A stretch of 64,000 nt of DNA from Sclerurus mexicanus (taxonomy: Eukaryota; Chordata; Aves; Passeriformes; Furnariidae): contig VWZF01005810.1 of NCBI GenBank assembly GCA_013396755.1, forward strand, positions 3,166,949-3,230,948. Direction: 5' to 3'. Position numbers and translations under genes: made by a program. Below the pieces are notes generated by a model. That model was given only the letters and a program-made list of their open reading frames with translations. It did no database searches and was not told the origin of the DNA. Of this stretch, positions 37,701-48,892 are shown piece after piece (the first letter of the stretch is position 1; the number at the start of each line of letters is the position of its first letter).

Positions 37701-40159
37701 CTCCTCCCAGAGGCCCTTTTAAGACACTGTGCCTCCTCTGGCGCTTGTTCCCTCGAGCTTCAGAAGGTGAATGGTTGATGCCTTCTCAAACCAGAGCCTT
37801 GACTCTGGACTTCTACGCAGGCAAGTGGCTGGTTCCTCGTCTATAAACCCACTTTGCTCCACCAAAGGCAACCCATTTTATACTGATAAAAACCAGCACC
37901 TGCTGAGTTAGGATTCTTGTCCAGAAGTAATAGGAGTGAGGAAACTATAAAAAAAAACTGATTGAAGACCACCTGGTTTTCCCAGTGATTAGTCGGTACT
38001 GTGAGGTAGGCTAGTAATCCTTTTTTTCTCTAAAATCAGTTGTCCCAAAAATGGTTGTGACTTGTTGAACACATACTTCACAATTTCTGGCTGGAGAACA
38101 GAGGTTTCCCCAGTGCTTTGACATGACTCTTGGTGAGTTTGGTTTGTAGTGTTAGTTTTAGTAATCTAACTTACAGAAGAGTCAAAGGATTAAATGTTCA
38201 TATAATGGGGGCTACTAAGCCAGTGAAATTACCCCAGTGTCCATTCACTGAAAGTCAGTAATTCATTGATTAATATTTTATGTATTTTCTTTATCTATTG
38301 AACTTGTTGATTAGAAAACCCAGTAGTATTTATCTGTTTAAATCTCATACAATTTAAATTGAACAGGACATTTTCTACTTCTGAATATGCATGGAATATT
38401 TTGTTATATGCTGTTAGATACATTGCATGCTGCACTTGAGACAAATCTGCATTTGCAGTTACATAATCAATACACATGGGATTTTGTCCCATGAATCTAG
38501 AATCAAATTCTGAGCTGTTTAAATCAGTATGCCTCCACAAATCTAATGCCTGCCAGAAAATTTCTATCGGCTAAAATTTTAGCCTCTGATTTTAAAAAAG
38601 CTGTTTTGGATTCATATGATGAGAAGTGTCTTAGATACTTTATTTCATAAATTCTGCATTCCTGAAAATTGAGTGCACAATAAAACATTGTCAAGTCTTT
38701 TGCTATAGCATAACTAATGTAATGTTATAATTTAGATAGGTCAGTGCAATTCTTTATTTATTCTTGTTTTATAAGGTTCTTATATTTGTGCTAATAGTTC
38801 AACATGACTCACCTACAGTACATATCACTGCCATAGCTGTTGTAAACCTTCTTCTGAGTCAGAGAATGACTTTATGACCTCGAATTCTGGCAGTGAGTAC
38901 TATCATAGTGATTTTCCCAATTAAAAGAGAACTGCAAGTTGGTATCAGTGCAGGGTGAGTCAGAGTTTGATGTAAGAGGCAAAAACTAGACTCATCAGTT
39001 ATTACTGGACTAGCTGAGTATCATCTTCCAAAAATCAGCATCATAAAAACCTGGAATGATCTTGTGATTGGACCTCCTCTTAGAGTTCAGAAAGACTGCA
39101 GTGGACCACAGAAGTAGTTCTCCTTGGTCCCAAATAATCCTAGTTACCATACCAGACATCTATGGCTCATTGCTGTGGAGTGCACCATAGCTTTGCAGGA
39201 GTGTGGGGCCAGCAGCAGCAAGTAGCTGAGAGGCAGCAGGGCTTCTCTGCTTAATTCTGAGAAACCGTTTTGCTTCTTGGGCTTACCAAAGTACAGGAGC
39301 TATGACATTAAAATCACGTGTGCTGCCACATGTAGTTCTCTGCAATTTTTTTGCTGAAAAGCATCCCAAATCTGCCTGAACTGATTTTGAATAACAAAAT
39401 TTGGGTACCCTATACTCTACCAACTGCTCGCTGCAGAGAACATGCTAGAATAGGTCAACCAGCCACCCTGTTAAAATTAAGTCTGAAGAAAAAGGGCCAT
39501 AATTTGGGATTGGATATATGGCTGAGCCATGAAGGCATGACAAGCTTGAGTTAGGCTGGTGGCAATGTGGGTTTGTTTTGATGTTTTGTCAGCCTGACAC
39601 AATTAAGAAGGTTTTAAGTCTGAGACTGTGGTGATGCTAATATTAAACATGAGGCAGAGGGTGAAAGTTAGAGATTCATTGACCAATGAACTGGATTTAT
39701 TGATCGCTATGCCAGGGACCTCAGTGTTGAGTCTGACAGCAGCTCTCTGCTAGGTAGGCAGAGGTTGCTGCTTTAGGGTTACGGCTGGGATCAGGGTTGA
39801 ACTTTGGGTGAAGCACAGCAGATGAGCTGAGGTTGAAGTAGTGTTCAGCAGGTGCTACCTGAATAAGTCTAGGGCACCCACAGATGTTGTGGAGCAGAGG
39901 CTATAGGTGAGTTTTGTATAAAAGTTTGATCTTGCTTGGAGTGAAGCACTTGCACTAAGCTGAGTCTGAGGCAGCTGTTAAGGATCCTGGGTAAGGGTTA
40001 AGGTGGGAATATCTGAGAATGTGTAACATTTGAAGTTGATACACTGCTCTGTTAGTGTCCTTATTAATGCTCTACGTCTGTTTGATTTCATGGCCCAGGA
40101 AGTCATTGAAAAATCTAATCCATCTGGTTTCTGAATGACTGTGGATTTTATTTCCCGTT
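37701..40159. other. Non-coding stretch right of the CpG island
   Basis: The sequence returns to AT-rich within about 150 bases. Potential plus-strand donors appear at 37767 (GTGAAT) and near 38004 (GTAGGC), but no coding exon is supported. The part 39540-40060 is somewhat G-rich on the plus strand without a recognised repeat. It is likely the first intron of the rightward gene. Confidence 0.45.
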
Positions 40160-40832
40160 AGACCTGCTGGAAAGCAGCCCTGTGGAGAAGGACCTGAAGG
40201 TTGTCCATGTGCCAGCAATGTGCCCTTGTGGCCAAGAAGGCCAGTGAGATCCTGGGGTGCCTTAGGAAGAGCATTGCCAACAGGTCATGGGGCAATGGGG
40301 AAACTGCCCCTCTACTCAGCCCTGGTGAGTACCTGTAGTATGCTGGCCTCAGTACATGAGAAACATGGAGCTCCTGGAGCAGGTCCAGTGGAGGGCAGAA
40401 AAGATGATGAGGGGACTGGAATGTCTTTTACAAGGACAAGCTGAGGGAGCTGGGCCTGTTCAGCCTTCGGAAGAGGTGACTGAGAGGGGACCTCATCGAT
40501 GTGTATAAGTATCTGGAGGGAGGATGTCAGGAGGATGCAGCCAGACTTTTCTTGGTGGTGCCAAGCCACAGGGCAAGAGGCAACAGGCAGAAACTGGTAC
40601 ACAGGAAGTTCCACCTGGCTATGAGGAAGAACTTTACTGTGTGGGTGACCGTGCATGGAACAGATTGCCCAGGGAGGGTGTGGAGTCTCCCTTACTGGAG
40701 ATATTCAAGAACTGTCTGGACACAATCCTGTGCAACGTGCTCTAGGATGACCCTACTTGATCAGGGAGGTTGGAGCACATGACCCACCATGGTCCCTTCC
40801 AACCTGACCCGTTCTGAGATTTTGTGATTCTG
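40160..40832 (+). mobile_element. CR1 LINE copy, 5'-truncated, plus strand
   Basis: About 670 bases match the 3' third of avian CR1 from the segment GACCTGCTGGAAAGCAGC through the 3' end, where the typical octamer-like terminal repeat is seen (GTTCTGAGATTTTGTGATTCTG at 40811-40832). Translation shows ORF2 C-terminal stretches in two different frames: YKYLEGGCQEDAARLF from about 40503, then NRLPREGVESPLLEIFKNCL near 40661-40720, ending in TAG. A frameshift between them and the 5' truncation make the copy dead. Deletions relative to my memory of the family occur near the 5' end. Confidence 0.92.
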
Positions 40833-41729
40833 CAACATTGCAACTGCTTGCAGCAAAGAGCAGTCAGGCCCTCACAACATGCTTTTTTTCAGTGAAATTC
40901 CTGTTAGCAGATGAGGAATGTGGGTTGAGACTGCTCTCTGGGACTGTCTTTGATACAGATTATATATGTATTTTTAAACCTCAGGTTCCTAAATGCAAAT
41001 CAACCTTCTGGAGGTAAAAGTCTGTAAAGTTTTTAGTTTTTTGATAAAATAGACAGAGGTCAAAATATTACCTGAGGTGCACTGGTGAGGTTGTTTCCTT
41101 CCCCTGCATTTTATCTGCAGCAGAACAGCTGACATGCAGTAGCAACTATGACAATACCAACACAGTTCTCCTTAGACATAAGAACAAACCTTGTGGGATC
41201 ACAAGTACCATTGCAAGTAATCTTTGTGGATTTTTTGAGGATCTGTGGCTGACTAGAAGCAGCTTGCTGCAGCAGAAGTCCTCTACAAACACCAAGGTGA
41301 CACTCTCAGAAGAACACTGAACTGTTCAACTGTAGCTCTTATGCTTCTTGTTGCCATTCAGTTGTTCTTTTTAAAAAGGAGGGACTCATTGACAACATAG
41401 CAGATTAAGCAGTGCAGTCCCTAGTGGACTTGCCTGGTCTTGGGGGAAAGTAGCAAAGTCACAGTTAATAAATAACACAACAGCTCTGGGCCTCAATCCT
41501 GGATGGCTCAGTTCTGCAAATTAGCCAAACTTGCTGCGTTTTTCTGGCCGTGTTGATACACATCCTATTTTTTTATTTTTTTTTTGTACCACTTCGTAGT
41601 GTAAGGAAAGTATTCATGCTACTTCCAGTGGCAAGAGTCCAGTGGAACCTGGCAGGCTTTTACATTTCTTTTCACTCTCTTGGTTACTTTAGCCTTTAGC
41701 CTGTGTCTTCTTTTAAACAGGACAGATCT
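40833..41729. other. Non-coding spacer between two CR1 copies
   Basis: About 0.9 kb of AT-rich sequence with a T-rich tract near 41570-41586. No gene or repeat body is recognised. The two flanking CR1 copies have the same orientation but separate 3' ends, so this is host sequence between two insertions. Confidence 0.5.
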
Positions 41730-42965
41730 CATGCAGAGATGGTGGAATGGGCTCAAGAATGGGCTCACCAAAGGCAAACCATACCTAACCAGTTGATTGT
41801 CTTGTATGATGAAAATTCAGTTCAGGAAATAAGAGAAAAGCCATTGATGTTGTTTACCTTGACATTGGCAAGGTTTCTGACTTAGTCTCTCTTAGCATCC
41901 TTGTAGACAGCTGGGGAATTATGGAATAATAGGTGAGTTGCAAAGTGAGTGAAAAATTGGCTGAGCCTCAGGGCTTGAGGGGTAGTGGTCAACAATTCAA
42001 AATTTATCTGGTGACTTCTTAGTCATGTTCCTCTGGTACTGTTGCTGGTTAACAATAATAATGACATACATAAGGGGACAGACTATACCCTCATTTCCAA
42101 ATGAAACCACATTGGGGCTACTGTTCAGAGGGATGTCAAGAAGCTAGGGAATGGACTGACAGAAACTTCATGATGTTGTGAGGCAAATGTAAAGTTTTGT
42201 GCAAACTCTTGTATTTTTGTACTGCATTTTTTGTATTGATGGAGTAATCCTATGTGACAGAACAAGCTGGGGACCATCTGGCCAGAGAGCAGCTTTGCAG
42301 GAAAGGATTAGGGAATCCCAGTGTACGACAAGTTGAACCTGAGTCAGAATGTGCCCTTACAGCAATGAAGGCCAGATACATACCAATTATATTACTAAAA
42401 GTATATTTGCTATGTTGGGAGAAGTGATCTCTCCATTCTGTGAGGTACTAGTGAGGCTGCATCAGGACTTCCGAGTCTCCCTGTACAAGAGAGAGATTAA
42501 CAAACTGGAGACAGTCCAGTTGAAGGAGCCCCTGAGATGCTGCAGAGGGGTTGAGAGCACTGAAGTTTTTTGTTTCGGTTTGGTTTTTTAAATCTAGATA
42601 AGGAAAGGCAAAGGGAGAATCATAGTGCTGTCTTTGCCTACCTAACAGAAAGCAACAAAGATAGAATCAGACTGTGCATAGCAGAGAGCAATAAGCAAGT
42701 GCTCTTATGTTGAAGGAAAAGCTATATGCTGACCAGATATAAGGAAATTGTGGCTTACTTTCAGTTTCACAGTGAGTCTAATTAAAAACTGGTATAGGCT
42801 TCCCAGAGAGACTGTGTTATCTCCATACTTGGTGGTACTCAGAACTCAGCTGGACAATGCCCTGAACAACTTCACTTCACTTCCAGATTGGTCAGCTTTC
42901 AGTAAGAATTGGACCACGTGACCTGCAGTAGTCCTGTTCAACCTGAATTATTCTACAGATTTAGA
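41730..42965 (+). mobile_element. Old diverged CR1 LINE with reverse-transcriptase remnant
   Basis: The segment runs colinearly with CR1 ORF2 and 3' end. It starts at the region encoding a phrase like GFTKGKSCLTNL, and at 41846-41926 one frame reads DVVYLDIGKVSDLVS, which corresponds to the DFSKAFDTVSH block of the CR1 reverse transcriptase. Later blocks are recognisable at about 42130-42200, 42250-42360, 42440-42550 and 42790-42960, ending in a decayed version of the terminal repeat (ATTATTCTACAG). The reading frame is broken many times and parts are missing. It is much more decayed than the copy at 40160. The 5' edge is uncertain by tens of bases. Confidence 0.8.
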
Positions 42966-44406
42966 GGGAATCTTTGCACTTAGCCTTTCAAAATGACTCT
43001 GTATGTATCCTGATTTTTCGAAAAAAGGCAAAGGCAAAGAAAAAGGAAGAACTGTTTGAAACAAGTGAAATAAACCCGTTGAGTAGTAAGTACCACAAAG
43101 GGGCTACAATAGAAACTTTATGGCCAGAAGCTTGAGGAAGAGCCTGTGCAGTGGATTCTGGTTAGAAGGGGAAGGAAATGCATATGAACCATCTGTAGCA
43201 ACTGACTAGTGTTGGTGTGGAAACATCTTGTTACACAGGCAGAATGCAGGCAGCTTTGTATAAAATGTTGCCTACTTCGTTGGTCTCTTTGTTGTGTAGT
43301 ATCTTCCAAGTCTTTCCCTCTGACTGCTTTTCTTATATCTGTATATATGATATAAATCCAGATAGCTTTATTGAAGTGAACAGAGCCACACCACATTTGT
43401 TTTGGTTAAATATGAAATTAAGACTAGAGGGTTGTTTTCATGCAGTAAACTTGGTAGGAGCATAAGGGAGAAATGCCACTTAAAATAGCATTTGGGAAAT
43501 ATATATAGCAAAATGAACAAACAGTATGCAGTGAGTCATGTCCAGCGGTTCTTGCAGTAAAGGAAAGAGGAGCTTCTCTGAGGAAACTAACTGGGAATAG
43601 CTTTTACTTATCTGAAGCTGGAGCTATCTGGGTACAGCATTTTGGCAGTGCCCATTTGCCCTGTAGCAATGAGGTGTGCTGGCCCCAGGGTAGGGTACCA
43701 CTTGGTGTGCACAGCAGTCAGACTGACAGTAACAGAGAATCTGAGCTAATTTCTGAATTTGCAGCACTCAGGAGCACTCATGAAGATAAATCATGTGCAT
43801 CCTGAGTCATATAGTTGTCTTGAGCCTTAGTGGCTGCTTCAGCACTCTTGACCTCTAACAGGCTGGGTGTGATGCATCTCTGCACTTAGCTTGTACCCCC
43901 TGAGACCAGCGGATTCCCTTGTGGGTGCAGAGCGCTCTCTGGGCAGAGGTTATTGCAGGACTGGACCACAGACAATCATGCACTGAGAGACCCCTGTACA
44001 TGTTAGCACAGAAATCTTCCAGCACAATTAGACATGATTTAAAATCTGATTTGCCTGACAAGTGAAGACCAAGAACAGCCATTTTACACATGGCCAAAGG
44101 CTATACTGTAGGATGTCCTACAGTCATGACAAATGCCACTGACTTAGGGTAATCTGTTACAACAGTTATCCTCTTACTTGCCTGCTATGCAGACTTATAA
44201 GCTGGTGGCACAGCTGCCCTGAAGCAAAACTAACTATACTTAGGTGGAAGGCAGCATCACAGGGCAGCTTTGCTTTTATGAGATTTGAAACAATGAAGCC
44301 AGATAGAATTGGCCAGGCTGGGTGGCAGCAGTTTGGCCATCTCTATTAAATATAAAACTCAACTCACAGCAGAGAGAAGGGGCTCTGATGACACTATTTC
44401 AGCTTT

Positions 44407-44448
44407 GTTCTCATGGTAACCATTATGTCATCAGGATACCATGGTTAC
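44407..44448. promoter_or_regulatory. Pair of RFX X-box-like motifs
   Basis: GTTCTCATGGTAAC at 44407-44420 and GATACCATGGTTAC at 44435-44448 both resemble the imperfect palindrome GTTNCCATGGNAAC bound by RFX factors, each with a central CATGG and one good half site. Their centres are 28 bases apart. The sequence match is visible; RFX binding is inference. Confidence 0.3.
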
Positions 44449-47400
44449 TATAATACTCCTTATATTTCAAATGTTAAAAGAGGCAGAAGGAGGAAAAAAA
44501 ACTTTTCATAAAGTTGAGAAAGAGATGTATTTGTTCAGAATTGAGTAGTCATACAGAAGGATTAACCAGCAGTTATTAATACTTCATGAAAAAGCCATTT
44601 TGAAACCATGAAGAATTGTTTTAATTAGTATTTACTGTTTCTTACTGTTTCTGCTGCTGTCCCTGTCACCATATGGTGCATGTCCTGGGGTTTCCCCTCT
44701 CTCAGTTTGTGTCAACAGCAGCTATTTTGATAAATGCACGTCACAGAAGGCTAATGTGGTCAGATTCGAAACTTTGGAAGGATAATTTCTGCTTTAGTTA
44801 TAAACCTCATTTTGCACAAAAGTCAGAAATAAAAAAAAATCCAAAAGTTTAAGATTAGGACTGTGAGGTTATCTCACGTTAGAGGTTCAAGAAAAGCAAA
44901 GGAAGTCTTGGCTTGGATGCTTTCAAGATGCCAAAGCATATGGCTCAGAGGAAATCAGCTTGCTACTCCTTGTCTGAGGACAAAAAGTATACTGATGGCA
45001 GTGTGCTTTCAGGGGATCATGCCTTCAGATTTCTACAGCTACAGCATGAAAGATACCTTTGCAGAAGGAGAGAACAAGTGCTCTGATATAGTGAGAATGT
45101 ACAATTTTGAAAATGGTCTGATAATGAGAAGTGGGATTGGTTTAGAACATTGTATGTGTGAATCTGAGAAGGAAGAGAAATAAACAGACAATGCATCTGT
45201 TTTCAAAAGCAGCTGGTGTTTGTGAGACCTTTGGTATTAGTAACTGCTCAACTTGAGAGTGCTGAAGAAAATCACTGGGTATTCTACTTGCTGTCAGTAT
45301 CAAGTCCTGGGAGGTAGTTCGAGACAGAACTCACAAATGCAATGCATTTAAAATTTCAAATTAACTTTTTGAAACTCTTGAGAGTTCAGGATTGCTCAGT
45401 TGGTGCAGGATGATTCTGAAATACTAGGAAAAAAGATTAATGAAATGTTAGGCATTAAGATTTGATGGGGAAATTTTAAAATCAAAACAATTTCATTAGC
45501 TTCTGTAATTGCCTGATCTTATTACATGTATTGTTCTTTCTCCATTTTCCCTGACACTTGTTATCACTGATAAAAGTATCTTTTATTAAGTTGGATAGTA
45601 AATTTCTGAGGCCAGGATTGCAGTTTTCTACACCAATTCAACAGAGCTAAATCATAACAAAGCAGGTGAGAGTCTTACTAAAGCATGAAACTACATGAGC
45701 TGGATTTTAGGTCATAGAATAGAAATCCAATTCATTGAGAAGTACAGTATGTCACATGTATATTTAGATATATCTACTCACAGCCCATGAAAATTTTTTA
45801 TTAGTCAACAAGACAAAGGACTAATGGCTGCTGTGAACTTCTGCTAACCATGAAGAAATCAATGAGATGTGTACAGTCAACCCTGAAATGTTGACCTTTA
45901 ATACATGTCAAGCTTCCGAAAACATTAAAGTACCCCACTTATACCTAGATTTGTTTGACCTTTGCAGGATCCCTTCTGTCCAATTTTAGCATTCAAAACC
46001 TTGGCTCTACACATGTTTTTCTTTCTTGCTGTTGCATATTTTACATACAAATAGTCAAATCACAAAAGTTCTGGCAAAACCAACAGCAATCACCATATAA
46101 AAATCACCAGTAAATATCTATAGTCTAGCTTCAGCTGCTGTGATTCCAAGGGGGTTAAAGGACAAATCTGAAAGGAAAGGCTGCTGCTATAGAGAATATC
46201 CCTCTTGACTATAAAAATTTCCATGCCAGCAAACAGCTAGTGGTGTTTCTAGCAAATTCCCTCTCTCTAGATTAAACAGTCAGCTGCCCTTTCTTAATGT
46301 TCACTGTAGCCTAGCTCATTTTGTACATCTGTTGTAGTCTTGCAAATATTAGTAAACAAGCCGTTCACAGTATGCATTGCTGCTAAGCAGCGCTGATAGA
46401 CACTTGAGATAGCTGAAGTCTATGTAGCTGAGTATGGCTAAAGATTTTTACCTGTTTATCTGTCTGATTTAATAGTCCTCTTGCTCCAGAATTAAGAAAA
46501 TTAATATGAAAAATCACCTTCAGGAACAGAAGTATAAGCAAGTTCATTTGGTCTAAGAGTGCCATAGAAAAAGGTTTCATAGAAAGTATCTTCTGACTTG
46601 AAATAGTCCTACCAAAGTCAGAAATACTTGAAAACGTGGGATTTCAGATAATTCATTCAGTAAATAATAATTATAGTGATACTTCCCAAGCTTTCTGTGT
46701 GTCTGTGATAAATATCCTCTGCTTCTGAAGTTCATTCATTGCCAGTATATAACAGCAGTTATGATTGCAGAGAGGCATGTATATAAGTATGTATATGATA
46801 TATATGAATAATGGTGACCTTGAGGGATGGCAGGCCAAAATACTAGACTAAGGAAATCAAGCTCATTAGGGCCTTACAATCAATACCTTGAGCAGAGATA
46901 AATTGGTATTGTATTTCTATGAGATCACCACCATAGAAAATAACTTTTTTGGTTCTAATAGTGTCTTGCTCTCTTAAAACAATGCCTTTTAGTCTGTTGG
47001 TAAAAGACAAGATTTGTCTCTGGTTTAATTAGGTTTCGGGGCATATAATCAGCTAAGAATTTTAATTTCTATGTCATGGCACGCAATGTAACATAAGATA
47101 TATGCCCCTTTGTGGAAAATAATAAAGAAACCAAGGACCTGCATATTGTATGTAGTAATCAGAAGTTGACATATGCTCTGCAAGACTGCTTTGTCTGGCA
47201 CCTGAAGCTGTTATCAAGCTTTCTCTTTGAATTTTTCTAGTTGGTATTCGTTCCCAGTTTCGTTGTCACTTAGCATTACTGAACTGCCAGCAGCAGCACC
47301 CTTTCTTTCTGCATGTTGTGTCAAAGCCTAGTTCACCAAGCACCACTCAAAACTTACTCCAAACTCTGACATATGGGAGCTCATGAGTTACGTTTTCCCC

Positions 47401-48120
47401 ATTTGAAAAGTATTATTAATGAAGAATGACAAATTAAAAAAACCTAAACAGCAATACCCTATGTCAGGTAAAGGTTTCCTAGTGCAGCTGACATTTTTCT
47501 GCTCCTCCTGCAGGAGATGAAAGTAATCATATTACTAGAAAGTTATTTACAGAATATGTGCAGGAAGCCATTGTTAATGTCATGTGTTCTTAAGGCATAT
47601 GTGTATCTTTAATTCTTAGCCTGTTTGTGTTGTTACACATCTTTTCTGCACAAATAACCATAATATAACCTGACTTACTTCTAGATGGAAAAAATAATAT
47701 AGAGTATAAATATACACTTTCAGCAGTACTTGATTTGAACCTGCCTTACTAAAATGAACCAGTTGGGAGTAGCTGTCTTTGCAAAGCCTAATTGCTATTG
47801 CTTACCAGTACTGTCTACCATGCAATTTATGACCTCTCTACATATAAAATATGAATGCCGTTAAAGTTTATATACTGCAAGAAACATAGTATTCCAATTT
47901 TCTGTAATAACCATTTGAGAAAGAAATAAGCAATTTCCATTATTTAGTGATTGGGAAAGCACACCAGTTGGTATGTGTGACACTCACAGTAGGAGTAACT
48001 GACATAGGATCCATATGGCACTTCAGCATAGAATTCAGCAGGAAAAACTGAAAGGTCATCCAAACTTCAACTGGAGTGTGAGCTTCATCCTAAGAAAACA
48101 ACAATTTACCTGCAGCCAAC

Positions 48121-48150
48121 TGTTATATCACTATGTAGAGTGATATAACA
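48121..48150. repeat. Perfect inverted repeat (12-bp arms, 6-nt loop)
   Basis: TGTTATATCACT and its exact reverse complement flank ATGTAG. The hairpin is AT-rich and is followed at once by a short direct repeat (CATCTATATCCCTG at 48149-48162 and 48168-48181). No transposon end of known type is recognised. Confidence 0.85.
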
Positions 48151-48314
48151 TCTATATCCCTGCCCTGCATCTATATCCCTGTGTTGCTTTATCTTCTTAA
48201 AATAAAGCAGGAGTGGACTGTCACAGGCCTGAGGAGGAGGTAAGAAGTAAGTGGGTATTATTAAAGAAAGCAAATGCACTTACTCTAAGCTATACAGCTC
48301 TGACAGTTACCAGT

Positions 48315-48892
48315 TGTGCTGGTTTGGGCTGGGATGGAGTTAATTTTCGTCACAGTATTTGGTCTGGGGCTGTGTTTTGGATTTCTGCTGCAAACAGTGT
48401 TGGTAATACAGGGATGTTTTCTCTACTGAGCAGTGCTTGCACAGAGCCAAGGTCTTTTCTGTCTCTCAGCCCACTGCACCAGCAAGGAGACTGGGAGTGC
48501 ACAAGAACCTGGCAGGGGACACAGTCATGACAGCTGACCCTAGCTGACCAGGGGAATATGGCATCAGGGTCAGCATATAAAACCGGGGAAAAAGAGGTAA
48601 GGGGGGAACATGGGGAGTGATGGTGTTTGCCCTTCCCAGTAACCATTATATGTGATGGAGCCCTGCTGTCCTGGGAATGGCTGAACACATGCCTGTCCAC
48701 GGGAATGAGTGAATTAATTGCGTGTTTTGCTTTGCTTGCATGCACAGCTTTTGCTTTACCTATAAAACTGTTTTTATCTCAATGCAGGAGTTTTCTCGCT
48801 TTTACCTTTCTGATTCTGTTCCCCATCCTACTGGGGGGGGCAGTGAGTGAGCAGCTCACTAGTGTCTAGTTGAGGGCTGGAGTTGAACCACA
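48315..48892 (+). mobile_element. ERVL-type solo LTR (about 578 bp)
   Basis: The segment begins TGTGCTGGTTTGGGCTGGGA and ends in ACCACA. It follows an avian ERVL LTR that I recognise along its whole length. A TATA box (TATAAA at 48576-48581) marks the end of U3. A TATAAA at 48771-48776 sits where the polyadenylation signal is expected, followed by T-rich U5 sequence and a run of eight or more G near 48833. No internal retroviral genes are attached, so it is a solo LTR from recombination between two LTRs. Target-site duplication was not evident. The open frames at 48213-48530, 48350-48745 (minus) and 48627-48869 lie within or across the LTR and are not genes. Confidence 0.85.

Larger units (their letters stand above)
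42966..48314. other. Non-coding AT-rich stretch
   Basis: No gene or large repeat is recognised in about 5.3 kb. An open frame at 44863-45183 starts with GTG and has no splice support. A strong acceptor at about 47513 is followed by 25 open codons ending in TAA, which is not enough to call a terminal exon. The X-box-like pair at 44407-44448 and the hairpin at 48121 lie here. Confidence 0.5.
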
